IMG/VR virus record: IMGVR_UViG_3300022700_000177
Span: 19,929 to 83,928 of that record
Length of the DNA stretch: 64,000 nucleotides
Origin: a virus
Direction: 5' to 3' (one strand)
Positions 7,689-16,590 of the stretch are shown here, one piece after another. Made by a program: the position numbers and the translations under genes. A model generated the notes under the pieces. It had not been told where the DNA came from. It worked only from the letters and a program-made list of their open reading frames with translations, and made no database searches. Each line of letters starts with the position of its first letter. Positions within the stretch are counted from its first letter, which is position 1.

Positions 7689-8825
7689 ATGAGAATAATA
7701 TATTTTCCTTTAGAGTCCTATAAAGAAAGATATACTTGCCAACTCAGTGCAGCTAATACAGGTTGGCTCCACTCCAGATGGCTGGAAAATGAAATTCCAG
7801 TAATAAGAATAAAAGGCGATACAGCATTTTCAACAGCTATTAAGACAGGCAGCGTTCTTGATGCCACAAGAAGACCCCAATATGCTTGTTCCCAAGTAAG
7901 AGAATATTTGTACTATCTTGAGGATGAAAAATTCAGTAAAGAAGATGTAATTTACTTTGATGATTTTTTTCATCCAGGAATTGAAGCAATTGCTTATGCT
8001 CACAATCTTATGAGCAGGTATAATAATCATTACAAGAAAAAGGGCTTGCCAAGAATGTATGCCTTGCTTCATGCACAGTCTGTGGATGTTTATGATTTCA
8101 CTTATCAGATGCGGGACTGGATGCGTTATTATGAAATGATGGTTGGCAGTATTCTTGATGGTGTTTTTGTTTCTTGTAATTTATTAAAGGAATTAGTTGA
8201 TAAAGCAGGTATAAGCCATCCAACAAAGGTACATTCTGTAGGGCTGCCTTTTAATTCTGACAGAGTAAGAGACTATTTTCCTAAAAAGATCCCAGAAAAG
8301 AAAAGACAGGTTATCTTTAGTTCCAGATGGGATGATGAAAAAGACCCTTCTTTATTTTTAGAATTGGCATACTATGCAAAAAAGTATGACCCTACAATTA
8401 AGTTTGTTATCACAACATCCCAACCAAAATTAAGAAGTAACTTTGGGGGGCTTCTTTCTTTATTGCATAAAGCTCTTGCAGAATTGCCAAATCTTGAATT
8501 AAGGGAAAACCAATCAAAAACACAATACTATGAAAACCTTTTGGAATCAAAAATACAATTCAATTGTGCCGATCAGGATTTTATTTCATGGACTTTATTA
8601 GAAGCATTGGTATGTAAATGTATTCCTGTATATCCAAATTTTAGGAGCTTTCCTGAAGTTTTACCTTCTGGGTACTTATATGAAAAAAGAAAGGTACAAG
8701 AGGCATTTGCTTTGATAAATTTCTTTATGGATTTAGAATTTCCAACCCCATTAATAGATGTATATAAAAACCAGGATCTTACATGGAAAAGAATGTTAGA
8801 TATTATGGAGGAAGACAATGGATAG
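7689..8825 (+). CDS. Glycosyltransferase, GT-B fold (GT4-like)
   Basis: 378 residues. The first half is the acceptor side (ALLHAQSVDVYDF, then a Trp/Tyr-rich helix). The second half begins at FSSRWDDEKDPSLF, a typical GT-B interdomain signature, and ends with the nucleotide-sugar site around TLLEALVCKCIPVYPN. The ATG at 7689 is preferred because AAAAAGG precedes it; the frame is open 42 bases further upstream. It sits between the folE/que block and dpdA, so its acceptor could be the modified base, but a protein or lipid acceptor is equally possible. Confidence 0.7.
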   Translation: MRIIYFPLESYKERYTCQLSAANTGWLHSRWLENEIPVIRIKGDTAFSTAIKTGSVLDATRRPQYACSQVREYLYYLEDEKFSKEDVIYFDDFFHPGIEAIAYAHNLMSRYNNHYKKKGLPRMYALLHAQSVDVYDFTYQMRDWMRYYEMMVGSILDGVFVSCNLLKELVDKAGISHPTKVHSVGLPFNSDRVRDYFPKKIPEKKRQVIFSSRWDDEKDPSLFLELAYYAKKYDPTIKFVITTSQPKLRSNFGGLLSLLHKALAELPNLELRENQSKTQYYENLLESKIQFNCADQDFISWTLLEALVCKCIPVYPNFRSFPEVLPSGYLYEKRKVQEAFALINFFMDLEFPTPLIDVYKNQDLTWKRMLDIMEEDNG

Positions 8826-9147
8826 ACATACAGAAATATTTATAACTACTTTTTTCCCTGCTTATCATAGGTGGGTTGACGCTCCTGAAAAGTATTGGGT
8901 ATTGAGAGAATACCACAGACATATATTTCATGTGTCTATGAATTGGGAGGTATCCCATGCTAACAGGGAAATTGAATTTATCGAAATGAAAAACAAAGTG
9001 GATGCGTATATTGAAAAGGAACTAAAGAATAAATATTTTAATTATTCCTGTGAAATGTTAGCTAAAATACTATTAATGAGCTTTGAGGCTTCTTCGGTAA
9101 CTGTATCTGAAGATGGTGAGAATGGGGCAACTGTAATTGTTAAATAG
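8818..9147 (+). CDS. Pterin-synthase-fold protein (second QueD-like protein)
   Basis: 109 residues. FFPAYHRW near residue 12, EYHRHIFHVSMNWEV with REIEFIEMK (about 31-58), and SCEMLAKIL with VTVSEDGENGA near the end follow the layout of 6-pyruvoyl/6-carboxy-tetrahydropterin synthases: a first zinc His, an HxH zinc pair, an SCE segment in place of PTAEN and a final Glu. It lacks the Cys before the HxH found in true QueD. It may be a divergent member acting on a pterin or deazapurine. It overlaps the glycosyltransferase gene by eight bases. Confidence 0.55.
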   Translation: MDRHTEIFITTFFPAYHRWVDAPEKYWVLREYHRHIFHVSMNWEVSHANREIEFIEMKNKVDAYIEKELKNKYFNYSCEMLAKILLMSFEASSVTVSEDGENGATVIVK

Positions 9148-9156
9148 GAGTAAGGT

Positions 9157-9420
9157 ATGTCAAGAATTACATGGGAACCCTCAAAACGCCAATATGGTTC
9201 AGGCGAAGAAGGAAAATTAGATAAATATATAATTTTTGAATTGTTCTATGATGGGAGTAGACCAAAAAGTAAGGAAGTTCCTCCATATAAATTAGTGTGC
9301 CTACTTCCAGGAATAAAAGAGCATCTGGGACATTATAATCAAAAAGAAGGGAAAGAATTTGCTGAAAGGGTTTTAGAACATTGGCTTAAAAATGCGGGAT
9401 TAATTAAAAAAGAGAATTAA
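9157..9420 (+). CDS. Hypothetical protein
   Basis: 87 residues, mixed charge, family not recognised. A GGAGTAAGGT ribosome binding site precedes the ATG. It lies between the pterin-synthase-fold gene and the M15 peptidase in the same transcript. Confidence 0.6.
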   Translation: MSRITWEPSKRQYGSGEEGKLDKYIIFELFYDGSRPKSKEVPPYKLVCLLPGIKEHLGHYNQKEGKEFAERVLEHWLKNAGLIKKEN

Positions 9421-9457
9421 AATGAAGAGGATTCTAAAAACAAATAGAGGAACTATT

Positions 9458-9952
9458 ATGTCAAGAGAATTAGAGGACCTCGTCCCAAGATTACATGACG
9501 CAGCATTGAAAATGAAGGATGCGTTTGAATTAGCTTTTAAAGATGAAAATATAGAATTGTTAATTTATTGCACATATAGATCCTTTGAAGAGCAAGCAAA
9601 ACTTTATCGTCAGGGAAGGCCCTTTCATGTCATACAAGGAATGGCAATAAGGTTAAAGAAAAAATACAATAGGGAAGACCTGCATGACATTTTATTAGGA
9701 GTTGGCCCTCAATATGGAAAGAAGGTGACTTATGCAGCTCCAGGACAATCCTTGCATAATTACAGAATGGCCTTTGATGCTGTTCCTTTAAAGGCAGGGA
9801 GGAAGCCCTTATGGAGTAAAAAAGAAGAGACATGGCAAGTATATGGAAGAATAGCAACACAATCAGGACTTGAATGGGCTGGAAATTGGAAGCGATTCAA
9901 AGAGTTTCCTCATGTCCAACTTCCAAACTTAGACTGGAGACAATTAATTTGA
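9458..9952 (+). CDS. M15-family peptidase (endolysin)
   Basis: 164 residues. The zinc site of M15 D-Ala-D-Ala carboxypeptidase / L-Ala-D-Glu endopeptidases is visible: SLHNYRMAFDAV (S-x-H-x6-D, about 110-121), a Glu in the segment before KEFPHVQL, and its His. YRSFEEQAKLYRQG is the usual N-terminal motif. It would cut peptidoglycan peptides at lysis, as the T5 endolysin does. The ATG at 9458 has AGAGGA before it; the frame extends in phase to an ATG at 9422. Its position in an early block, away from other lysis-like genes, is unusual. Confidence 0.8.
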   Translation: MSRELEDLVPRLHDAALKMKDAFELAFKDENIELLIYCTYRSFEEQAKLYRQGRPFHVIQGMAIRLKKKYNREDLHDILLGVGPQYGKKVTYAAPGQSLHNYRMAFDAVPLKAGRKPLWSKKEETWQVYGRIATQSGLEWAGNWKRFKEFPHVQLPNLDWRQLI

Positions 9953-10914
9953 ACCACAAAGATTTCAAACTAATGGTCGATAGTGGGGCACACGGCCTTT
10001 TCACTCACCTTGTAAGAAAAGGCCATAGAATTGATGAATCTCATAGATGGGACTGGAAAAACTATGAATCTGATGCGTTCAAACACTATGCGGAATACTA
10101 CATACAATTCCTGAAAGAGTATAAACATCTTCTGGATTACTACATAACCATTGATGCCATTTATGAACCTGAAATATCTTATAGATGGTATAGATATTTA
10201 AAAGATGAACATGGATTAGATCCTATTCCTGTTTATCATTACAATGAACCTCTAAAGTATTTTGAGAAGTATCTACAAGAGACTGATTATGTTGCCATAT
10301 CAGGACTTGGACAGGGCATACCAAAAGATAAGTATATTAAGTGGGCTGACTCTGTTTTTGATATTGTATGCGATAATAAAGGTGCATTGCCAAAGTATAA
10401 GATACATGGTTTAGCTTTAACATCATTGCAGATTATAATGCGGTATCCATTCTACTCTGTAGACTCAAGCACTTGGGTACGCTATGCTCAGTTTGGAAAG
10501 ATAATGTTACCAAAAGTCATAAGAGGGGAGAGAAGATATGACGTTATACCAAATGTCATTCACACCTCAACAAGATCACCCTATATGTACAATGGAGACA
10601 TACAACACTTTCATAATTTATCCAAAACGGAACAAAAATTTATCTTGACATATCTGAAAGAGCTTGGCATAAAGTATGGCAAAAGTCATTTCAAAACAGT
10701 AGATAAAGATTACACACCCAAAAAACACGAAAAGACATGGGGCAAGCCAAAAGATGGAAAGCGCACCATTGAAGTTATAAAAGAATACGGTGTTTCTAAT
10801 AGGCATGAATACAGATGCCTTGTAAACATGATATTCTTTTGTAGAGTGGAGCACTTTCTTAAATGGCCGAGACCTTGGCAACATAAAAAGAAGAAATTCA
10901 TGAGGATATTATAA
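9949..10914 (+). CDS. dpdA: DpdA-like DNA 7-deazaguanine transglycosylase
   Basis: 321 residues with a TTG start that overlaps the stop of the peptidase gene (TTGA), with GGAGA eight bases before it. The frame is also open back to an ATG at 9874. The protein resembles phage DpdA, a relative of tRNA-guanine transglycosylase that exchanges guanine in DNA for a 7-deazaguanine: VDSGAHG near residue 10, YYITIDAIYEP near 65, AISGLGQG near 120, then KIHGLALTS and RYPFYSVDSSTW near 165. The conserved Asp residues expected for catalysis are in these segments. FolE, QueD and QueE nearby would supply the base. Confidence 0.75.
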   Translation: MNHKDFKLMVDSGAHGLFTHLVRKGHRIDESHRWDWKNYESDAFKHYAEYYIQFLKEYKHLLDYYITIDAIYEPEISYRWYRYLKDEHGLDPIPVYHYNEPLKYFEKYLQETDYVAISGLGQGIPKDKYIKWADSVFDIVCDNKGALPKYKIHGLALTSLQIIMRYPFYSVDSSTWVRYAQFGKIMLPKVIRGERRYDVIPNVIHTSTRSPYMYNGDIQHFHNLSKTEQKFILTYLKELGIKYGKSHFKTVDKDYTPKKHEKTWGKPKDGKRTIEVIKEYGVSNRHEYRCLVNMIFFCRVEHFLKWPRPWQHKKKKFMRIL

Positions 10915-11216
10915 TGGATTTGTCTCTTACAAAAATGGATTCCTTCAGTATGAAAGACCCATATACAATACCAAAAAGTGAACTTGTTCTTCAGTTTCTT
11001 AATAAAGGTGGGGTCTTTAGATATAACGATGTTGAATTATGTTTATCAGATGAAGACAAGCTTTGTGCAATAGAAATTGAAGATGATGAAGAGGTACTGT
11101 ATGAATTTCATATTGGTTTCAATAACTTTGTTGGGATGTGTAATGAAATAACAGAAGAAGTAAGGTTACATATGTTCCTTTTTATACAAGAGCCAAGAAC
11201 AAAATCAGATGCTTGA
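10914..11216 (+). CDS. Hypothetical acidic protein
   Basis: 100 residues, acidic, family not recognised. Its ATG shares one base with the stop of dpdA, so the two are coupled. It may serve the modification system, but only position suggests this. Confidence 0.55.
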   Translation: MDLSLTKMDSFSMKDPYTIPKSELVLQFLNKGGVFRYNDVELCLSDEDKLCAIEIEDDEEVLYEFHIGFNNFVGMCNEITEEVRLHMFLFIQEPRTKSDA

Positions 11217-11224
11217 GGTACTAC

Positions 11225-11485
11225 ATGACTAAAATTTTTCTGGTGGGCAACTACGATACCCTTATATACCTCCACAAAGAAAAGAAAGTAAAGCGATTTG
11301 TTGAAAAGCTTGGCTATAAGTATAGAAGGCTGGTATCCTTTTGGGACTTTCATAGGATGCCAAATATTATGGATTTCAAAGAAGAAATTATAACAGGAAA
11401 AAAACCAGAGGAGGATCAGGATGAAACTACCCTTGAGAAGTTTAAAAGAATCCATAAGGAAAGTCAAAGTTGGGATATCGACTAA
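11225..11485 (+). CDS. Hypothetical basic protein
   Basis: 86 residues, family not recognised. The ATG at 11225 with GAGG upstream is preferred over an in-frame TTG at 11213. The last 65 bases overlap the sliding clamp gene in another frame. Confidence 0.55.
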   Translation: MTKIFLVGNYDTLIYLHKEKKVKRFVEKLGYKYRRLVSFWDFHRMPNIMDFKEEIITGKKPEEDQDETTLEKFKRIHKESQSWDID

Positions 11486-12458
11486 GGATTTAGTTGAAGA
11501 ACTCACCCACCTTTCATTCATAAATGGTAACATTGTTGCCTATAATGACAAACTTTGTGTTATAAGCCCGTTCCCACAGATAGAGGACAATTTCAGTATC
11601 AAAGCACAGGATTTCCAAAAGATGTTGGATTCCTTTTCAGATGAAGAAATAAAATTTGAGATCAAAACTGAGAATGAAAAGCATACAGTAAAGCTTTCTT
11701 CAAAAGACACAATATCAGAAATTGAAGTCAACAAGGATTTAAGAGTCATTGAAGAGGTCTTTGATAGCTTTGATCTAAAGAAAGGTTTCAAGAAGTTAAA
11801 AACTAAGGAATTCATGAGGAATTTAGGTCTTGTGAGTTTCAGTGCAGACAAGTCAATATCAGAACAAAACCTTCACTGTGTTGCTTTGAAAGACGGTCTT
11901 CTGATGTCAACCGATGGCTTGCGTTTTTCTTTATATGAAATTGAAGAGGATCTTGAGGGGTTCTTAATTCCTGCTGACTCAGCAAACAAAGTTTCTCATG
12001 TAGAAGCAACACACGTCAAAATTGAAAATGACTGGGCAATATTCAAAGATAATGGGGGTACTTTCTATGCTTGTAGAAATGTAGCAGGGGAATATCCTGA
12101 TTTGAAAGAATATGTTAAAGGGCTGTCTTTCAAAGAAGAGGTATATGAATTTCCAAAAGGTACTCAGTCACTTATCAATTCCATTTCATTCATGTGTGAT
12201 GGCGACACCCCATTTGAAAAAAGTGTAACGGTAAGTATGTCACCAAAAGGACTTGTTATTACTGCAAGAAAATCTAATGGATATATTAAAAAGAAGCTGA
12301 AAGCTAAGTATAAAAAAGAAGTAGTATTCCAGATAAATCCAGATGCATTATATGATATATTGTCAATCACAAATGAGGTTATGTTGAGTAAAGAAAACGA
12401 CATGGCAAAGTTAAGTTCTGACAATTTTACACATATTATGAGGATTGCCATACGATGA
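11421..12458 (+). CDS. dnaN: DNA sliding clamp, bacterial beta type
   Basis: 345 residues. Despite low overall identity, the landmarks of the three-domain beta clamp are present: the segment LLMSTDGLRFSLYEI (about 158-172, like ATDGHRLA of DnaN), FLIPADS just after, EYPDL near 228 (FPDY in DnaN), and a final domain ending in MRIAIR. It would tether the phage polymerase that follows. AGGAGG lies before the ATG. The stop overlaps the polymerase start by four bases. Confidence 0.78.
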   Translation: MKLPLRSLKESIRKVKVGISTKDLVEELTHLSFINGNIVAYNDKLCVISPFPQIEDNFSIKAQDFQKMLDSFSDEEIKFEIKTENEKHTVKLSSKDTISEIEVNKDLRVIEEVFDSFDLKKGFKKLKTKEFMRNLGLVSFSADKSISEQNLHCVALKDGLLMSTDGLRFSLYEIEEDLEGFLIPADSANKVSHVEATHVKIENDWAIFKDNGGTFYACRNVAGEYPDLKEYVKGLSFKEEVYEFPKGTQSLINSISFMCDGDTPFEKSVTVSMSPKGLVITARKSNGYIKKKLKAKYKKEVVFQINPDALYDILSITNEVMLSKENDMAKLSSDNFTHIMRIAIR

Positions 12459-15094
12459 CTTTTCAAAGCTTTGGTTTTGTTGATCCATATTTGCCGAAGT
12501 GCAGTAAATGCGGTCTTAATAAAGACTGCAAAACACCGAAGATGAGACATAGCGGTGAGGGCAAGCTTAAAACTCTCATTATTGGAGAGCGACCTGGGGC
12601 TGAAGAGGACAGAGAAGGTATACAGTTTGTAGGAGAAGCTGGCTTTGCGTTTGAGAAACTTTTGAAACAATATGGATTAAAACTCCATTATGATTTTTGG
12701 CTCATCAATGCCACAAACTGCTTTGTAAAAGGCAATCCAAAGCCCACACGAAATGAACTTTTATATTGCTGGCCTTTGGTTCAGAAAGCAATTGATACTT
12801 TGAGTCCAGATAATATATGGCTTATGGGGGGTTCTGTAATTGAAGCATTTTTTATGAAAAGGTTTTCCACTGATACTTCAATTACAAGATTTAGAGGATT
12901 TAGAATACCAGACAGAGACTACAATGCTTGGCTTTTCCCAATGTACCATCCAAGCTATGTTCTTATTAGAAATTCACATGACCGGCACTTAAAAACAACC
13001 TATGAAAGAGACCTCAAACATGCAATTGATCATATAAATAAAGGTAAGCCTGTATTCAATGATGATTATAAGGATGAAGCACAAATTGAAACTGAGTCTA
13101 AGGACATTATAAACCATTTAACAGAAGTAAAAAAGAAAGCCAAGTTCTTCTTTTTTGACTTTGAGACAAGCGGACTAAAGCCATATAACAAAGGACACAA
13201 GATTTACACAATAAGCCATGCTGCGCTTGACAATAAATATAACACAATTTCATTAGCTTCCTACCCACTTCAATACCCAAATCATTTCAAAAAACAAGAA
13301 GTAATTGATATTAGGAATGCCTTTGCCACAATCTTAAAAGATAAGAGCATAAAAAAGGCCGCACACAATATGGCTTATGAAGACGTGTGGGCAGAGTTTG
13401 TTTTGAAAGCAAAAGTTAGAAATTGGTTCTGGTGTACAATGGAAATTGCACACCTAATAGATGAAAGACACAAAACATCTGGACTCGATTTTCAATCTTA
13501 TGTTCATTTAGGAATACCTGATTACAGCGGATGGCTTAGTTCCTACAAAAAATCAAAGACAGCAAACAGTTTCAACAATATGCATAGAGTGGATCTGGCA
13601 AAGCTTTTGATATATGGAGGTACTGATGCTTGGGCGATGAGAGAGTTATTTTTTCTTCAATTTGATATTTATAAACAGGAAGAATATTTACGAAGAATAT
13701 GGAAGGATTTATTTAAGAATGGAACCCTTTGCTTAACAGAAACTACGAAAGATGGTATTAAGGGAGACAGAGATTATTTTGAAGAGAAGAGGTTGGAAGT
13801 TTCTAAAAAGGCTTCGGAGTTAAAAGAAAAGCTGAACGATTCAGATATTGGTAAACAGTTTCGTAAGAGGCAGGGAACTGAGCCAAATTTACGTTCTCCC
13901 GATGATCTAAAGATTATCGTGTATGATCTATTAGGCTGTGAGTCAGAAAAGGTTACAAAGTCAGGAAACAAGTCAGTTGATCAAGAAGTTTTGGAGAGTA
14001 TTGAGGATAGTACTGGGTGGGTAAAAGAATTACTTGAATACAAAAAATTGGATAAGATTGTTGGGACTTTCATAAAGAACATGCAAGTGGAATTGAATGA
14101 TGATGGTTATATAAGACCCTCTTATTATTTACTAAATACCTCCGGGAGGTCCAGTTCCTCCTCACCGAACGTTCAGCAGATCCCGAAGAGACAAGAACAG
14201 GCTAAGAAAATTATCAGGCGGGGACTTATTGTTGAAGAGGATGAGTATCCTGGAGAAGTAGACTATGGATCAATGGAATGGAATATTGCTACTTGCCATA
14301 CAAGAGACCCCGAAATGGTTAAGTATGCCAAAGACCCAACTTCAGATATTCATAGAGATACTTGCATGGGCTTGTTTTTCATTGATGAGTTTGGGACTGA
14401 TAAGGTGCATAAGAAGTTGAGGCAGATTGCAAAGAACAGCTATGTTTTTCCTGAACTGTATGGTTCTTATTGGGGAAGCTGTTCCAAGTCTTTGTGGGAA
14501 GATATTGCATTTTTGTCTTTTGAGGATGGAACTACTGTTAGGCAGCACCTTGCGAATAATGGAGTTGTTTGTTTTTCAAATCGTAAGGGAAAGAAAGAAG
14601 ATCCAAAGCCTGGATCATACGAGTATCACACTAAGGAATTTGAACGTAAATTTTGGAAACGGTTCTCAACTGCTAAGGAATGGCAAGAGGAACAGATTAA
14701 ATTTTATCTTAAACATGGATATATTGAGAACTTTTTTGGTTTTAGAAGGCGGGGATATCTATCTAAAAATCAGGTAATTAATACTAATATTCAAGGTGCT
14801 TCATTTCATTGTCTTCTTTGGTCAATGGTAGAAACAAAAAAGCTTGAGAAAAAAGAGAAATGGAAATCTAAAATACGTGGACAAGTGCATGATGAAATAA
14901 AATATAGTGCCCACAAAGATGAGTATAAACACGTTATGAAAACTTTACAGTATATCATGACTGAGAAAATCAGAGAGGTATATGATTGGATCATAGTACC
15001 GCTAAAAGCAGAGCATAGCATTGGCCCACTTGGGGGGTCATGGCTTGATGTTAAGGAATTAAGTGATGAAGAGTTCAAAGAATTTGTAAAATGA
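12455..15094 (+). CDS. polA: DNA polymerase I with N-terminal uracil-DNA glycosylase-like domain
   Basis: 879 residues with three domains. Residues 1-200 match family 4 uracil-DNA glycosylases: four candidate Fe-S cysteines (CSKC, NATNC, LLYC), IIGERPGAEEDREG with QFVGEAG, and MYHPSYVLI. The 3'-5' exonuclease follows: DFETSGL (about 234), HNMAYEDVW (about 303), YGGTDAWA (about 386). The family A polymerase has motif A DYGSMEWNIA (about 602), motif B RQIAKNSYVFPELYG (about 652-668) and motif C QVHDE (about 810). It replicates phage DNA with the adjacent clamp and loader. Whether the glycosylase part is active cannot be judged from sequence. Confidence 0.92.
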   Translation: MTFQSFGFVDPYLPKCSKCGLNKDCKTPKMRHSGEGKLKTLIIGERPGAEEDREGIQFVGEAGFAFEKLLKQYGLKLHYDFWLINATNCFVKGNPKPTRNELLYCWPLVQKAIDTLSPDNIWLMGGSVIEAFFMKRFSTDTSITRFRGFRIPDRDYNAWLFPMYHPSYVLIRNSHDRHLKTTYERDLKHAIDHINKGKPVFNDDYKDEAQIETESKDIINHLTEVKKKAKFFFFDFETSGLKPYNKGHKIYTISHAALDNKYNTISLASYPLQYPNHFKKQEVIDIRNAFATILKDKSIKKAAHNMAYEDVWAEFVLKAKVRNWFWCTMEIAHLIDERHKTSGLDFQSYVHLGIPDYSGWLSSYKKSKTANSFNNMHRVDLAKLLIYGGTDAWAMRELFFLQFDIYKQEEYLRRIWKDLFKNGTLCLTETTKDGIKGDRDYFEEKRLEVSKKASELKEKLNDSDIGKQFRKRQGTEPNLRSPDDLKIIVYDLLGCESEKVTKSGNKSVDQEVLESIEDSTGWVKELLEYKKLDKIVGTFIKNMQVELNDDGYIRPSYYLLNTSGRSSSSSPNVQQIPKRQEQAKKIIRRGLIVEEDEYPGEVDYGSMEWNIATCHTRDPEMVKYAKDPTSDIHRDTCMGLFFIDEFGTDKVHKKLRQIAKNSYVFPELYGSYWGSCSKSLWEDIAFLSFEDGTTVRQHLANNGVVCFSNRKGKKEDPKPGSYEYHTKEFERKFWKRFSTAKEWQEEQIKFYLKHGYIENFFGFRRRGYLSKNQVINTNIQGASFHCLLWSMVETKKLEKKEKWKSKIRGQVHDEIKYSAHKDEYKHVMKTLQYIMTEKIREVYDWIIVPLKAEHSIGPLGGSWLDVKELSDEEFKEFVK

Positions 15095-16035
15095 AGGAGG
15101 ATGAAGTGGAAGAGAAAACACTGGAATTGAAGTATCGACCAAACAAGATTGAGGATGTGTTTGGTCAGGAGGAGACAAAGAAAGCCCTTCAAAAACTGCT
15201 ACAAAGAAAAACCGGAGTACCAAAATCCTACTTGTTTCATGGTGATAGGGGATGTGGAAAAACAACGTTCAGCAGATTAATTGCTAAAGAGCTTGGTGTC
15301 AGTGGACTGGATTACAAAGAAGTGGATATGGCAGATAAAACAGGGGTAGAAAATATGCGTTCTATCATTGAATCTGCCCACTGTTCACCAAATAAAAGCC
15401 CTTACAGGATATTCATGCTGGACGAGGTCCACCAAGTTAGTAAATCATCAATGAATGCCCTCTTGAAAACTCTTGAAGACCCACCAAAAAAGACAATCTT
15501 TATCCTATCCACTACAGACCCAGAACGCTTACTAAAAACCATTGTATCAAGATGCCACTCATTCCATATCAAACCATTGAAGATGAAAGAGATGGGAAAA
15601 CTTCTTATGCATATTTGCAAACAAGAAGGTATTAAAACCACAAATAAAGTTCTGAAAGCCATTGCAATGAATACTGAAGGTATTCCAAGAGAAGCATTGA
15701 AACTTCTTGATATGGTAAGAGATTGCGATAGTGAAGAGGAAGGGATTGCACTTGCTTCTAATGCTATTGTTGGGGAAAATACTGCTGGAATTGAAATATG
15801 TAAACAGATACTTGATAATCAACCTTGGAAAACACTATCAGAAACGTTGAAAAGCATTGAGAAAGATACTGATTATGCGATATTGAGAAGGGCGATGCTT
15901 AACTATATTAAGAAAGTTCTGCATGACAAAGAAAATGAAAAACTTTTTGATCTATACGATATCCTTTGTGATGAACCTTTCTACTATGTTCCCCAACATA
16001 AACTATTTAGAGCAGTTTACAGTTTGTATCATTAA
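15091..16035 (+). CDS. dnaX: Clamp loader ATPase (DnaX-like)
   Basis: 314 residues of the AAA+ clamp loader family. It opens with LELKYRPNKIEDVFGQEE, Walker A is FHGDRGCGKTT (about 50-60), the Walker B box is MLDEVHQ (about 109-115), sensor 1 is FILSTTDPE and the arginine finger lies in VSRCH (about 152). It loads the sliding clamp onto primed DNA. The ATG overlaps the polymerase stop; a GTG at 15106 with a perfect GGAGG in front is a strong alternative start. No separate delta subunit is seen, so the complex may be homomeric. Confidence 0.88.
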   Translation: MKEDEVEEKTLELKYRPNKIEDVFGQEETKKALQKLLQRKTGVPKSYLFHGDRGCGKTTFSRLIAKELGVSGLDYKEVDMADKTGVENMRSIIESAHCSPNKSPYRIFMLDEVHQVSKSSMNALLKTLEDPPKKTIFILSTTDPERLLKTIVSRCHSFHIKPLKMKEMGKLLMHICKQEGIKTTNKVLKAIAMNTEGIPREALKLLDMVRDCDSEEEGIALASNAIVGENTAGIEICKQILDNQPWKTLSETLKSIEKDTDYAILRRAMLNYIKKVLHDKENEKLFDLYDILCDEPFYYVPQHKLFRAVYSLYH

Positions 16036-16058
16036 CCGCACAGTAAACAATAAAAATA

Positions 16059-16067
16059 TGCTATAAT
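16059..16067 (+). promoter_or_regulatory. Predicted extended -10 promoter
   Basis: TGCTATAAT is a perfect -10 box with the extended TG element; no good -35 box stands at the usual distance. It would start a transcript about 15 bases before the next gene, leading into the recombination block. Confidence 0.5.
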
Positions 16068-16089
16068 ATGAATAGCAAAGGAGAAGTAA

Positions 16090-16590
16090 ATGTTTACTCC
16101 TAACACACCAGATTTCTCACTAACTTCCTTCAACATTGACGAACAATGGTACAAGCTTCCAACAGAATTTGATGAGTGGTTAAGCTTTTATGCAGAAATA
16201 AACAACAAAGTGGACGAACTTAAAAAGCAACTGGAAGAAAAGGATGCAGAACTTGATTTGTATTTCAGAGAACAATGGGATTCTTTGTTTGCAATCAAGA
16301 TGACTGAGACTGCAATTTCAAAAGAGATCATTGATAACAAGAGCAGAAAGGACATAAGCGAAAGGCTTTTGTCCGCAAAAAAGAAACAGAACAATGTTAA
16401 AAGTATCGTGTCAAAATTGGATCATAAGGAAAAAGCTCTGGAATACTTATCGAAACTTTATCTTGGAAACTATTTTGTGAAAACAGGGGAGAATGAAGCA
16501 ACAAAAGAAATTGCTGATGGTGCTTCTAAGAAAGAAATGAATCAGAAAACAAAAGATACTTTAAAGCGTAGAAGGGAAAATCGAGAATGA
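16090..16590 (+). CDS. Coiled-coil hypothetical protein
   Basis: 166 residues, almost entirely helical, with a coiled coil at about 35-60 (NNKVDELKKQLEEKDAEL) and basic C-terminal residues. AAAGGAG precedes the ATG. It is the first gene after the predicted promoter and comes before the single-strand binding protein. Function unknown; a recombination mediator analogous to UvsY would fit the position, but there is no sequence proof. Confidence 0.6.
   Translation: MFTPNTPDFSLTSFNIDEQWYKLPTEFDEWLSFYAEINNKVDELKKQLEEKDAELDLYFREQWDSLFAIKMTETAISKEIIDNKSRKDISERLLSAKKKQNNVKSIVSKLDHKEKALEYLSKLYLGNYFVKTGENEATKEIADGASKKEMNQKTKDTLKRRRENRE

Noticed and set aside
4749-10914. Search for QueC, QueF or a preQ1 riboswitch near the deazaguanine genes
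   Set aside because: No SGGxDS-type or QueF-type protein and no preQ1 aptamer-like leader was seen; the gaps are too short or hold a promoter and terminator.
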